DNA of 39,227 nucleotides, taken from the IMG/VR virus record IMGVR_UViG_3300008262_000131, positions 1 to 39,227 of that record, one strand, 5' to 3'. A program made the translations under genes and the position numbers. Positions 12,891 through 20,653 of the stretch are shown piece by piece (positions within the stretch are counted from its first letter, which is position 1; each line of letters starts with the position of its first letter). Origin of the DNA: a virus. The notes below the pieces were generated by a model. It was not told the origin of the DNA. It did not search any database and saw only the letters and a program-made list of their open reading frames with translations.

Positions 12891-13394
12891 ATGGAACCTG
12901 AAGAAGAAAATATTGGTATGATGAATATTTTAGGAGATAATTTTTTGTTAACAAGAGATTACGGTGAATATCGTGTAACTAATGGAGGAATAACTGTTAA
13001 CCCGTATGTTGATAATGATTATGGTATCCCTTCAACGTGCAACAGAATGTATAATAAGGATGGTGAATTTGTTTTTCCTGAGATGTTATTCAAGGTTCTT
13101 AAGAAGAGTTTACCTGGTATTCATTCAATTACTGTTAATAAGATTGAAACTAAATATTCATATGCTTTTGTTGATAGTTTAGAATCCACCCCAACGTATT
13201 TGGTATATGTTGATGTTAGATACAATTGGGATACAAGTGATGTATTATCTCCTGAGAAGTTGGGTGATAAAATCAACATGTCATTTCCTATGATATATAC
13301 TGACGTTAAGTTTGTTAAGTTTCATGTAAACACCGTTAAGGTTGAGAGACGTGATTACGAGAAAGAGTTTATGAATATCTTTGGGAAAAAATAA
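12891..13394 (+). CDS. Protein of unknown function
   Basis: 167 residues, MEPEEENIGMMNILGDNFLL. The middle is beta-rich (SITVNKIETKYSYAFVDSLE, YLVYVDVRYNWDTSDVL, VKFVKFHVNTVKVERRDYEK). No tag peptide; host-type promoter. The short gap and the same promoter class suggest expression with 13416. Not recognised. Confidence 0.75.
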   Translation: MEPEEENIGMMNILGDNFLLTRDYGEYRVTNGGITVNPYVDNDYGIPSTCNRMYNKDGEFVFPEMLFKVLKKSLPGIHSITVNKIETKYSYAFVDSLESTPTYLVYVDVRYNWDTSDVLSPEKLGDKINMSFPMIYTDVKFVKFHVNTVKVERRDYEKEFMNIFGKK

Positions 13395-13411
13395 TTTTTT
13401 TCTTATATTTG
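13380..13411 (+). promoter_or_regulatory. Bacteroidota-type promoter
   Basis: TTTG (13380-13383), 20 bases, TATATTTG (13404-13411), 4 bases to the ATG at 13416. Leaderless arrangement; the upstream box lies inside the end of the preceding gene. Confidence 0.7.
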
Positions 13412-13415
13412 TATT

Positions 13416-13877
13416 ATGAAACTTACAAATAAACAATTGGTTAAGGTTGAGGAGACATTGAAGGATTTTCTTTGTCTTGTTCCGAGGTATTTGGAAGTTA
13501 AGGATAATGATGTATTATATGATATGTTTTTATCTAGGAACCGCAACCCTTTGTTTGATTTAACTAACACTAAGTTTTGGCATACGGGTTTATCATCTAA
13601 TGGAGTTAAGGGTGGTGGTAAGATTGTTCATGACCACTATGTTCCGAGAAAGATTGCCATGGGATATATCATGGATGAGTTAAGTAAGAATCCTACTATT
13701 GGTGTTGATGATTTTGTTTTATTATGTAAGAAATATGCGTCCACCATTTCTTTGACTGACAAGGAACATTCATTGGTTACTCTTAGAGCTAAGAACACGG
13801 GTAAGTGTAACTACGAGTTTTATTCTGAGTGTGGGATTATCATTGAGGGATTGGATGAACTTGTTGGTAAATTATAA
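13416..13877 (+). CDS. Protein of unknown function
   Basis: 153 residues, MKLTNKQLVKVEETLKDFLC. It contains KFWHTGLSSNGVKGGGKIVHDHYVPRKIA (split: KFWHTGLSSNG, then KIVHDHYVPRKIA). The HDHYVPRK part recalls a short His-rich active-site loop such as the VxDHxxPR of some nucleases, and DEHSLVTLRA-like KEHSLVTLRAKN follows. A nuclease role is a weak guess only. Host-type promoter, no tag. Confidence 0.75.
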   Translation: MKLTNKQLVKVEETLKDFLCLVPRYLEVKDNDVLYDMFLSRNRNPLFDLTNTKFWHTGLSSNGVKGGGKIVHDHYVPRKIAMGYIMDELSKNPTIGVDDFVLLCKKYASTISLTDKEHSLVTLRAKNTGKCNYEFYSECGIIIEGLDELVGKL

Positions 13878-13882
13878 AAATA

Positions 13883-13929
13883 TTTTTTTTCCGTTGTTCC
13901 AATCCCCCCTACCCCCCTTTTTTATTTTG
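13883..13929 (+). repeat. C-rich intergenic element, copy A
   Basis: After a T run: CCGTTGTTCCAATC, then CCCCCTACCCCCC, then a T run and ATTTTG. Near-identical copies at 14875-14924 and 15717-15751. Each starts within about 6 bp of a stop codon. No hairpin can form within it; function unknown. Confidence 0.7.
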
Positions 13930-13964
13930 TATCTTTAGTTTATATTTATTTAAAAATCAAGTAT

Positions 13965-14540
13965 ATGGATATTAGAAAATTTATTGATAAAGTTAAGAAC
14001 TTTGATTCGTCAAAAAAGACTTACGAGCAGATTGGTGCGAGTAGTTTAATGGAAGGATTAAAATTAAATGGGTTTTCTATTAATATAGACAACGACCCTG
14101 ATGCTCAAACATTTTATATACAACCAAATGTTGAATCTGAACTTACTGAAGAAATTGATTTTGAGTTTGAAGATAAAGGTGGGGTAATTGTTTTTTCTGT
14201 TAATGTTAATGCTGTTGAATTATCTAAAAACAAGTTGGTTCGTTTTATTAAAAACAAACTTGAAACCGCAACAAATATTTTGTTTAAATCAAGTAAAATA
14301 AATAAGGTGATTAAAAACAACCCTGAAATATTTGGTGTGACCATTGGAAATTTTGTTAAGGGTCGATATAAAGCCAAAGATGGTTCGTTGTATGATGAGA
14401 GTTCATTATCTGTTGAAATCGTTGGAATTACTTCTGACGTATTAAATAAGGTTGCTGAAGAACTTGCTCAAGAATTTAAACAAGAGACTGTCTTGGTTAA
14501 GAATTACGATGAAAATAAAATCTATTTGGTTAAACCTTAA
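13965..14540 (+). CDS. Protein of unknown function
   Basis: 191 residues, MDIRKFIDKVKNFDSSKKTY. Central segments GGVIVFSVNVNAVELSKNKL and FGVTIGNFVKGRYKAKDGSL, and the C-terminal VEIVGITSDVLNKVAEELAQ, suggest a two-layer alpha/beta fold. Both a TATCTTTA and a TATATTTAT sequence lie upstream. It has no clear tag peptide. Not recognised. Confidence 0.75.
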   Translation: MDIRKFIDKVKNFDSSKKTYEQIGASSLMEGLKLNGFSINIDNDPDAQTFYIQPNVESELTEEIDFEFEDKGGVIVFSVNVNAVELSKNKLVRFIKNKLETATNILFKSSKINKVIKNNPEIFGVTIGNFVKGRYKAKDGSLYDESSLSVEIVGITSDVLNKVAEELAQEFKQETVLVKNYDENKIYLVKP

Positions 14541-14575
14541 TTTCCCCTTTTTTATTTCTGTTATATTTATTACAT

Positions 14576-14878
14576 ATGAAAAAGATAATTAGACTTACAG
14601 AATCAGATTTGACTCGTATAATTAAACGAGTTATTGCGGAGCAAACATATCCGAAACAGAAGATGGATGCTCTTAAAGAAAGAATAAAAAGATATTACAA
14701 CTCTGAAGATGTTAGTCGATTGTCAATACATGGTAACGAAATGTTAAATACATATAATTTAGAACCAAATATGTTCTGGACCGCCTTTGATGAATATTTT
14801 GAATCGACAAGAAATAATCCCCCGACAAAGGTTTTTATTAATAACGTTGAAGTTAAACGTACAGACAAGAAAAAATAA
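14576..14878 (+). CDS. Small RLTES-tagged protein
   Basis: 100 residues; the tag MKKIIRLTESDLTRIIKRVI continues AEQ, the clearest copy of this class. The body (KMDALKERIKRYYNSEDVSR, MFWTAFDEYFESTRNNPPTK) is basic and helical. TATATTTAT lies 9 bases upstream of ATG. Function unknown; the Ile-Ala-Glu end of the tag matches the form of T4 prohead-protease sites. Confidence 0.8.
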   Translation: MKKIIRLTESDLTRIIKRVIAEQTYPKQKMDALKERIKRYYNSEDVSRLSIHGNEMLNTYNLEPNMFWTAFDEYFESTRNNPPTKVFINNVEVKRTDKKK

Positions 14879-14924
14879 TTTTTTTTCCGTTGTCCCAATT
14901 CCCCCCTACCCCCTTTTTTGTTTT
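14875..14924 (+). repeat. C-rich intergenic element, copy B
   Basis: CCGTTGTCCCAATTC, then CCCCCTACCCCC, a T run and GTTTTG, overlapping the stop of the preceding gene. See copy A at 13883. Confidence 0.7.
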
Positions 14925-14951
14925 GGGGTGTATTTATTATAAAATATTAAT

Positions 14952-15332
14952 ATGAAAAAAGTTATAACATTAACTGAATCAGATTTGGTTAAAATAGTTA
15001 AAAGAGTTGTTAAGGAAAATAGACATGAAGAAAAGGATATTTTCATATCTGCTGGATTTAAGGGTGTTAGAAATAAAGTTGGTGAAACATCTTCACCACA
15101 GAGTATTATTGAGTTATACAATGAGTATGTTGAAGGAGGTACCCCGTTGGTGAAATATCTTGGACGTGATATTTTTTTGAATGTTAATGATGAGGAGGTT
15201 GATAAGTATACAGTTCTTGACGATTTGAATTATGTTCTTCTTGGTAAAGAAGATGAGGAAGATGATGATAATCGTCAAAGCTTTAAGGAAACCGGCAGAC
15301 ATCTTGGATGGTTTAATCCCAAACGTTGGTGA
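14952..15332 (+). CDS. RLTES-type tagged protein
   Basis: 126 residues, tag MKKVITLTESDLVKIVKRVV then KEN. The body has TPLVKYLGRDIFLNVNDEEV and an acidic stretch LGKEDEEDDDNRQSF. LVKYLGRDIFLNV may correspond to the CITYKYLADYLVFDV segment of the 15787 product, so the two could be distant paralogues. TATTTAT upstream; a hairpin terminator follows. Confidence 0.8.
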   Translation: MKKVITLTESDLVKIVKRVVKENRHEEKDIFISAGFKGVRNKVGETSSPQSIIELYNEYVEGGTPLVKYLGRDIFLNVNDEEVDKYTVLDDLNYVLLGKEDEEDDDNRQSFKETGRHLGWFNPKRW

Positions 15333-15353
15333 TGTAAAACAATATTAAATTAT

Positions 15354-15384
15354 ACAACCCCTCCGATGTGAGGGGTTTTTTATT
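15354..15384 (+). terminator. Rho-independent terminator
   Basis: AACCCCTC-cgatgt-GAGGGGTT followed by a T-rich run; ends the unit containing 14952-15332. Confidence 0.8.
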
Positions 15385-15404
15385 TTTAAGGTATTTATTG
15401 TAAT

Positions 15405-15716
15405 ATGAAATATATTATCACCGAGTCTCAGAATTTACAAATGAGGAAAGTTAATTTCTTAAAGGATTATGTTGAGAACTTATTATCTGAATACGAATGG
15501 TTTAATGGTGATGTTGAGATAAAAACAAAAAATTGGAAATTTAGAAATGAGACATATCCTGTATATCAAATTATACTAAATACAGGTGGTCGTAGTTATC
15601 ATGCTTATGACGAGGGTTCAGATATTGAAGAAAAGATTGGAACCATGTTTACATTATTATTTCCTAAAGACAAAAACGGAGATTCTACTGCGGTGTGGGA
15701 TGTTATTTTTGTATAA
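15405..15716 (+). CDS. ITES-tagged protein of unknown function
   Basis: 103 residues, MKYIITESQNLQMRKVNFLK. The body (NGDVEIKTKNWKFRNETYPV, YHAYDEGSDIEEKIGTMFT) is a probable small alpha/beta domain. The 37 bases from 15389 to 15425, covering the TATTTAT element, start and tag, are identical to those at 17981-18017 before an unrelated body. Confidence 0.8.
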   Translation: MKYIITESQNLQMRKVNFLKDYVENLLSEYEWFNGDVEIKTKNWKFRNETYPVYQIILNTGGRSYHAYDEGSDIEEKIGTMFTLLFPKDKNGDSTAVWDVIFV

Positions 15717-15751
15717 AATTTTTTCCCGTTGTTCCAATCCCCCTACCCCCT
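15717..15751 (+). repeat. C-rich intergenic element, copy C
   Basis: CCGTTGTTCCAATC, then CCCCTACCCCC and a T run, starting at the stop of the preceding gene. See copy A at 13883. Confidence 0.7.
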
Positions 15752-15786
15752 TTTTAATTTTGTGGTATTTATAATAAAATATTATT

Positions 15787-16158
15787 ATGAAAAAAGTTAT
15801 AAGATTAACCGAGTCTGATTTGGTTAAAATAGTTAAGAAAGTCATCAAAGAAAATGATAGTTGGGAAGATAAGATAAAAGACACATTTTATAGTGGATTT
15901 AATTCTAAACCATCAGATAAAGATATTGAAACACAACCGGTGTTTAACGCTATGGAACCGTATCTTAAAGCGGGTTGTATTACATATAAGTATTTAGCAG
16001 ATTATTTGGTATTTGATGTTGGGGCTCCATTAGATTTTGAAGATTGTGGATTTTCAAGAAGTGAGGCAAACAAAGCTAAAGATAAATTAAGAAAACATGG
16101 TTTTAATAGTTGGGGTGTAGGTCAATATGCGAAAAAAGTTAGAACAAGCGAATTTTAA
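15787..16158 (+). CDS. RLTES-tagged protein, paralogue of the next gene
   Basis: 123 residues, tag MKKVIRLTESDLVKIVKKVI then KEN. The C-terminal half, LVFDVGAPLDFEDCGFSRSE followed by KDKLRKHGFNSWGVGQYAKK, closely matches VIVDVGAPLDFADAGFERED and NKLRSKGFRSVGVGQF in 16164-16547. This is a tandem duplication. The domain looks like a small alpha/beta fold; no known family. TATTTAT lies 20 bases before the ATG. Confidence 0.82.
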   Translation: MKKVIRLTESDLVKIVKKVIKENDSWEDKIKDTFYSGFNSKPSDKDIETQPVFNAMEPYLKAGCITYKYLADYLVFDVGAPLDFEDCGFSRSEANKAKDKLRKHGFNSWGVGQYAKKVRTSEF

Positions 16159-16163
16159 TTAAT

Positions 16164-16547
16164 ATGAAAAAAATTGTAAGATTAACTGAATCTGATTTAA
16201 CAAGATTGATTAAAAGGGTTGTTAAATTATCAGAAGCTGAAAAAAAACGTCCAGCCAAACGTATTGTCCCCAAAAATAACCCAACACCTAATGATGACGT
16301 TGATTCTAATAATAAAACCATATCTAATAATTTTTATGACGAAATCCGTAATTATTTAAGACAATATATTGATACTGATTGTGTTAAATTTGGTATTACT
16401 AGTAGATACGTTATAGTTGATGTGGGGGCACCTTTAGATTTTGCCGATGCTGGTTTTGAAAGAGAAGATGCGGTTAGAGTTAAAAACAAATTAAGAAGTA
16501 AAGGTTTTCGTAGTGTAGGTGTTGGTCAATTTATAAAAGAAATATAA
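16164..16547 (+). CDS. RLTES-tagged protein, paralogue of the previous gene
   Basis: 127 residues, tag MKKIVRLTESDLTRLIKRVV then KLSEAEK. A Lys/Pro-rich linker follows (KKRPAKRIVPKNNPTPND), then the VGAPLDF-KLRSKGF-VGVGQF domain shared with 15787. It starts 5 bases after the previous stop and lacks an upstream TATTTAT, so it is probably expressed from its neighbour's promoter. Confidence 0.82.
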   Translation: MKKIVRLTESDLTRLIKRVVKLSEAEKKRPAKRIVPKNNPTPNDDVDSNNKTISNNFYDEIRNYLRQYIDTDCVKFGITSRYVIVDVGAPLDFADAGFEREDAVRVKNKLRSKGFRSVGVGQFIKEI

Positions 16548-16587
16548 TTTTTTTTATTTCTCACATTTCCAATACCCCATTTTTCGT

Positions 16588-16595
16588 TATATTTG
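16588..16595 (+). promoter_or_regulatory. TAnnTTTG promoter box
   Basis: TATATTTG, 4 bases, ATG at 16600. No good TTTG upstream. Leaderless arrangement before the HNH genes. Confidence 0.5.
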
Positions 16596-16599
16596 GTTT

Positions 16600-17439
16600 A
16601 TGGGTCATAGATTGGATGAATTAAAAGTTTGTTATGTATGTAAGGAAAGCAAACCTAGGTCAGAATATTATTTTGCTAAAAATAAAGTGTCTTCTAAATG
16701 TAAAGAATGTGCTAAAAAATCTAGGGTTGAGATTAGAAAGAACCGAAAGTCACTTGAAATACATTATAAAATTTTATTGTCATTAAAATCTCGACTAAAA
16801 AATGAATTTAAAAGACGTGGTTATTCTAAACCTGAAGGAAAAACTTACGAAGATATTATTGGATGTGATGCCATTATGTTAAAAGAACATTTGGAGAAAC
16901 AATTTGTTGATGGTATGTCGTGGGATAATTATGGTGATTGGGAAGTTGACCATATATTTCCTTTAAGTAAATCTGAAAATCAAGAGAGTTATGAAAAAAA
17001 CTCTCATTATACTAATATCCGACCTCTTTTTACTATTGCTAACAGGTGTAAAAGTGATAAATTGGATTACGATAAAGCGCCACTGTTTAAATATAAACAA
17101 AGTATTGGTTCAATACTTTCATATTCTTTATCAGGATTCCCTGAATATAGAAGTAAATTTTCTCCTGAAGAAATTCTTGGAATTGATTATAGTAGCGGAT
17201 TAAAGTATTTTGAAAGTTTATTCAAGGAGGGTATGTCATGGGACAATCGTAGTGAATGGTGTTTTGACCATATTGTTCCCATTAGTTGTGGAAATACATT
17301 TGAAGAAAAAATATATTTAAATCATCACACTAATCTGCAACCTTTGTGGAAAGATGAAAATGCTAGTAAATCAAATAAAATTAACGAATCAAATATTGAT
17401 AGATATAATAAATTTTTAAAAGAAATGAGAGGAGTATAA
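16600..17439 (+). CDS. HNH endonuclease with two HNH-like modules
   Basis: 279 residues. N-terminal zinc ribbon (CYVCKESKPRSEYYFAKNK, then CKEC). Two related modules follow: GMSWDNYGDWEVDHIFPLSK with NIRPLFTIANRCKSDKL, and GMSWDNRSEWCFDHIVPISC with NLQPLWKDENASKSNKI. DHIxP plus N-x-x-P-L-W-x-x-x-N-x-x-K is the usual HNH metal and DNA-cleavage layout; the first module has F for W. Most likely a free-standing homing or mobile endonuclease. Followed after 5 bases by another HNH gene. Confidence 0.85.
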   Translation: MGHRLDELKVCYVCKESKPRSEYYFAKNKVSSKCKECAKKSRVEIRKNRKSLEIHYKILLSLKSRLKNEFKRRGYSKPEGKTYEDIIGCDAIMLKEHLEKQFVDGMSWDNYGDWEVDHIFPLSKSENQESYEKNSHYTNIRPLFTIANRCKSDKLDYDKAPLFKYKQSIGSILSYSLSGFPEYRSKFSPEEILGIDYSSGLKYFESLFKEGMSWDNRSEWCFDHIVPISCGNTFEEKIYLNHHTNLQPLWKDENASKSNKINESNIDRYNKFLKEMRGV

Positions 17440-17444
17440 AAAAT

Positions 17445-17981
17445 ATGGAACGTATTTGTAATTGTTGTAATATTAGTAAGCCCGTTTCCGATTTTAGAGA
17501 TAACCGAAAGAAGTGTAAACTATGTGATAACAAACGTAGGTATATTCAAAAGATGGAACGTAGAAAGAATGACCCTGAATATCATAAGGAGTTGAATGCG
17601 TATGATGTTAAGAGAAAACGTAGACGAGAAAAAGAAAATCCTATTCATGGTACAACTCAGAGTTTAAGGTCTTTAGTTAGAAGTATTAACAGTAAAAGAG
17701 GTTATAAAAAAAATAGTTTTTTGTCCGAATATCTTGGTATTTCCGTTGAATTGTTTATACCTTATATTGAATCAAGATTTTTAGAAGGTATGACTTGGGG
17801 TAATCGTGGTGAATGGGAATATGACCATATTATTCCAGTATCTTTGTATAAATCTGAAGAATGGGTTAAAAAATCATGTTATTATAAAAACTTGAGACCT
17901 TTATGGAAAGATGATAATCGAACAAAGGGAAATAATATATTTCCTTTACGGGTATCCAACTTCCACCGTTTTTTACTTTGA
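17445..17981 (+). CDS. HNH endonuclease
   Basis: 178 residues. N-terminal zinc ribbon (CNCCNISKPVSDF, then CKLC), basic linker (RKNDPEYHKELNAYDVKRKR), and one HNH module: GMTWGNRGEWEYDHIIPVSL and NLRPLWKDDNRTKGNNI. Very similar in layout to each half of the preceding gene, so the two genes probably arose by duplication. Likely intron-less homing endonuclease in an operon with 16600. Confidence 0.85.
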   Translation: MERICNCCNISKPVSDFRDNRKKCKLCDNKRRYIQKMERRKNDPEYHKELNAYDVKRKRRREKENPIHGTTQSLRSLVRSINSKRGYKKNSFLSEYLGISVELFIPYIESRFLEGMTWGNRGEWEYDHIIPVSLYKSEEWVKKSCYYKNLRPLWKDDNRTKGNNIFPLRVSNFHRFLL

Positions 17982-17996
17982 GGTATTTATTGTAAT

Positions 17997-18305
17997 ATGA
18001 AATATATTATCACCGAGAGTAAGTTAAATGAGGTTATTAAGAAGTACATGGACGCCACCTATGGTGATGTTGAAATGGCTGTTGATGAGGATGGGTATAT
18101 TCATTTCTTTAGTAGGAAAGATATTGATAGTGATGGTCACCCTGTAAGAATTGCCCACAGAAATCTTAATGGAACATTATGGATTGATTATTCTTTTTTT
18201 GAAAAGATGCGTGTTTTATTTGGAAATTCGGTAGGTGAAGGTATTGAGAAATATTATACGGATAAGTTTGGAATAGAGATTAAGAGAATTAACATGCAGT
18301 TTTAG
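17997..18305 (+). CDS. ITES-tagged protein, possible WV-domain relative
   Basis: 102 residues, MKYIITESKLNEVIKKYMDA. GYIHFFSRKDIDSDGHPVRI, LWIDYSFFEKMRVLFG and IEKYYTDKFGIEI resemble, in order, the strands, FFSLE segment and C-terminal helix of the WV-domain family. Kinship is plausible but weak. Upstream plus tag DNA is identical over 37 bp to that of 15405. TATTTAT ends 6 bases before ATG. Confidence 0.8.
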   Translation: MKYIITESKLNEVIKKYMDATYGDVEMAVDEDGYIHFFSRKDIDSDGHPVRIAHRNLNGTLWIDYSFFEKMRVLFGNSVGEGIEKYYTDKFGIEIKRINMQF

Positions 18306-18326
18306 TGTTTTATCAAAAACTTTTTG

Positions 18327-18334
18327 TATATTTG
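18327..18334 (+). promoter_or_regulatory. TAnnTTTG promoter box
   Basis: TATATTTG, 4 bases, ATG at 18339. The same arrangement as at 13404, 16588, 28477 and array gene 4. Confidence 0.55.
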
Positions 18335-18338
18335 TTCT

Positions 18339-18839
18339 ATGGATTTATCTAATTACACAATAGAACAACTTGTTGAATTAAAAGACAAGATTAATAGTCA
18401 AATTTATTCTTTTGAAGATGGATATTTTTATATCTGTAAAATTAATTCCTATGGAAGAAGTTGGGAAGAAAAAGGTATAACAAACCCATATACTCTTCAA
18501 GAGTTATGTAATCAGTATGATGGTGATGAGGGTATTCTTAATGTTTATACAAACAACCCTGATTTGAATATTTATAACTACGGTGACGTTAAATTCTTTC
18601 CTACACGTGAGGACTACGAGAAGTGGTACAAATATTCATATGTAAAACGACAAATCCCTAATATAGAAAAAGAATTGGAGGAATGGGAAAACCGAGATAA
18701 CGTTCCATTTAGTCGTCGTCCATTATTTGCTCCCATCTATTCTGTTGAAACTATTGAGGAGTATAAGAAAGAAATGTCCGAACTTGAGGGGACATTTGTG
18801 GAACCTGTTAATCTTGGTAGATATCTTGACGAGGAATAG
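18339..18839 (+). CDS. Protein of unknown function
   Basis: 166 residues, MDLSNYTIEQLVELKDKINS. The upstream in-frame MYICS is the promoter box read as codons, so the start is taken at 18339. Body: SFEDGYFYICKINSYGRSWE, YTLQELCNQYDGDEGILNVY, then a coiled-coil-like IPNIEKELEEWENR. No tag peptide. Not recognised; a hairpin terminator follows. Confidence 0.78.
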   Translation: MDLSNYTIEQLVELKDKINSQIYSFEDGYFYICKINSYGRSWEEKGITNPYTLQELCNQYDGDEGILNVYTNNPDLNIYNYGDVKFFPTREDYEKWYKYSYVKRQIPNIEKELEEWENRDNVPFSRRPLFAPIYSVETIEEYKKEMSELEGTFVEPVNLGRYLDEE

Positions 18840-18848
18840 GAGTAATTT

Positions 18849-18881
18849 TTAAACCCCCATTCATCTGAGTGGGGTTTTTTG
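18849..18881 (+). terminator. Rho-independent terminator
   Basis: AACCCCCATTC-atct-GAGTGGGGTT followed by TTTTGTTTT. Confidence 0.75.
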
Positions 18882-18903
18882 TTTTATAATGTATTTATCT
18901 TAT

Positions 18904-19413
18904 ATGTCTGATAATTTTTCACAAAAAGTAATTGGTTTAATTGATAAAGGGGTTTCTGTTATGGAAATCTCCAAGTTTTTTGGTGGGTTAGAACAATTCA
19001 TTCAAAAAGTTTCCCAATATCCATATCTAAAAGCATTGGTTGATTCAAAGTTAGGGGGTAGTATTGAGTTCTATCTTGACGATTTGTCTAAAAGGTACCG
19101 ACTTCCTGTTCAAATTACAGATGTTGAAGAGGCGGACGACTACTTTGGAGAAATGTATGACGTTTATGTTGATGTGATAATACCAGAAGTCACCGATGAA
19201 AATGATATATCAATATTGTACAATTATTTAAAAATGTATGAAGATGATACTGCGGATGAATGGGCATTATTGAGTGATAAAAAACTTAATTCAGGTATGA
19301 CGATGGTGCATATATTATCAATCAATGGTATTAATTGGAGAGATATGAACCAATTGATTAATACAACAGAAGAAGACGTTGATAGAATAATTCCTGACGA
19401 ATACGAAATATAA
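18904..19413 (+). CDS. Protein of unknown function
   Basis: 169 residues, MSDNFSQKVIGLIDKGVSVM. I prefer the ATG at 18904, 5 bases after TATTTAT, over 18889, which lies before that element. The body includes EISKFFGGLEQFIQKVSQYP and a beta-rich acidic half (EMYDVYVDVIIPEVTDENDI). The next gene starts 3 bases after the stop. Untagged. Not recognised. Confidence 0.75.
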   Translation: MSDNFSQKVIGLIDKGVSVMEISKFFGGLEQFIQKVSQYPYLKALVDSKLGGSIEFYLDDLSKRYRLPVQITDVEEADDYFGEMYDVYVDVIIPEVTDENDISILYNYLKMYEDDTADEWALLSDKKLNSGMTMVHILSINGINWRDMNQLINTTEEDVDRIIPDEYEI

Positions 19414-19416
19414 TAC

Positions 19417-20121
19417 ATGAGTAATTTACGTCCCAAATACAAGGCGTTTTCTAAAGTAATGTCCGTTTATTTTAAATCAAAAGAGATTCACGGATTAATA
19501 ATTTATCATGATGATGAATATACTGGAGTTTATTTGGATAATGAACTAGTTAAGGTTCCAATCTTAAAGATAAAAAATCCAAATAACATTCCGTTTTCAT
19601 ACAATGCACTCAGCTCTTTACTTGATGATGAATTAGATACTGTTGGAAATTTTGCCAATGTATCAATTAAATCATATCAACGTCCATCACTTATAGTATT
19701 AAATGATTTCAATAAAGGAGAGTTTTATATTCCTAAAGAAAATGAAAAAAAATTAAGGAAATGTTTAAATACAGATACCGTTGAGATAAAATACAGAGAT
19801 AATAACAGCATAATATATACAATATATGGAAAATATATTATTGATGATAACTTTGAAATGTATTGGGAAAGTAGTGAATCTTTTAGAATAGACATCACTT
19901 TTAAAATTGAAAAAATATTTGTTGATGACCTTGTTAGAAAGGTTCATCATTTTATGGAAAATTATGATGAAATGATTCACTTGGTTTATGACATAAAGTA
20001 TGATAATGATGAATTGTTTGAAAACCCTGTATGGGATTGTATTATAGAAAATTTGAGTCAATATAAAACAATGATAGACAGAAACTGGCAATATGTTGAT
20101 GTGAATATTATTGTATCTTAA
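19417..20121 (+). CDS. Protein of unknown function
   Basis: 234 residues, MSNLRPKYKAFSKVMSVYFK. Alternating strands (GLIIYHDDEYTGVYLDNELV, NNSIIYTIYGKYIIDDNFEM, FRIDITFKIEKIF) point to an all-beta or alpha/beta protein. In an operon with 18904 (3-base gap). No tag, no family recognised. Confidence 0.75.
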   Translation: MSNLRPKYKAFSKVMSVYFKSKEIHGLIIYHDDEYTGVYLDNELVKVPILKIKNPNNIPFSYNALSSLLDDELDTVGNFANVSIKSYQRPSLIVLNDFNKGEFYIPKENEKKLRKCLNTDTVEIKYRDNNSIIYTIYGKYIIDDNFEMYWESSESFRIDITFKIEKIFVDDLVRKVHHFMENYDEMIHLVYDIKYDNDELFENPVWDCIIENLSQYKTMIDRNWQYVDVNIIVS

Positions 20122-20142
20122 TATATTTATAAATAAAAAACT

Positions 20143-20601
20143 ATGAAACATTTATTAAACGATTTATCGGAAGAAGTAAAAAACTCAATTCGTGAACAAC
20201 ACGAAGGTGGTAAAAAAATTGTTATTGAAAATTTTAAAAAATTGATTGAAACAAAATCAGGTGATGTTAAACCATATATTACAGAATCAACTCTTGATAA
20301 AAAAAGTTTTGAAGCTAAGATGGAAACCGCTCCTGAAGATAATATTGATAACGCAATTAATTCTTTAGTTGGTAAAGATAAAGATGAAGTTAAAGCTTAC
20401 TTTTTGGAATTGAAACAAACCAATCCTAAATGGTTAAAAAAATTACTTAAAAAAGTAAAAAGAAGTTTAAAACAACAAGCTAATGAATTTAAAAAAGACA
20501 TACCAAAGTTTTTAACTGCTATTGGAGTTCAAACTTTGGCATATATGATTTTTAAAGATAAAGTGGATAATTTTGTCGAAGACAATACTAACTTGAAGTA
20601 A
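20143..20601 (+). CDS. SEE-EQH-tagged protein with C-terminal hydrophobic segment
   Basis: 152 residues. The N-terminus MKHLLNDLSEEVKNSIREQH shares a pattern with FFLNITEEEKQSIQDRHRSQ of 34913, a further tag class. The middle is Lys-rich (KWLKKLLKKVKRSLKQQANE), and FLTAIGVQTLAYMIFK is a possible membrane or buried helix. TATTTATAAATA upstream; a hairpin terminator follows. Function unknown. Confidence 0.8.
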   Translation: MKHLLNDLSEEVKNSIREQHEGGKKIVIENFKKLIETKSGDVKPYITESTLDKKSFEAKMETAPEDNIDNAINSLVGKDKDEVKAYFLELKQTNPKWLKKLLKKVKRSLKQQANEFKKDIPKFLTAIGVQTLAYMIFKDKVDNFVEDNTNLK

Positions 20602-20602
20602 T

Positions 20603-20632
20603 CAAAACCCCACCACAAGTGGGGTTTTTTAT
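20603..20632 (+). terminator. Rho-independent terminator
   Basis: AACCCCAC-caca-GTGGGGTT followed by TTTTATTTT. Confidence 0.85.
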
Positions 20633-20653
20633 TTTCATTTGTATTTATAATAT

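Noticed and set aside
14952-16321. IKL/IIF-rich minus frames opposite the RLTES genes
   Set aside because: Low-complexity complements of Lys/Asp-rich coding sequence, without start signals.
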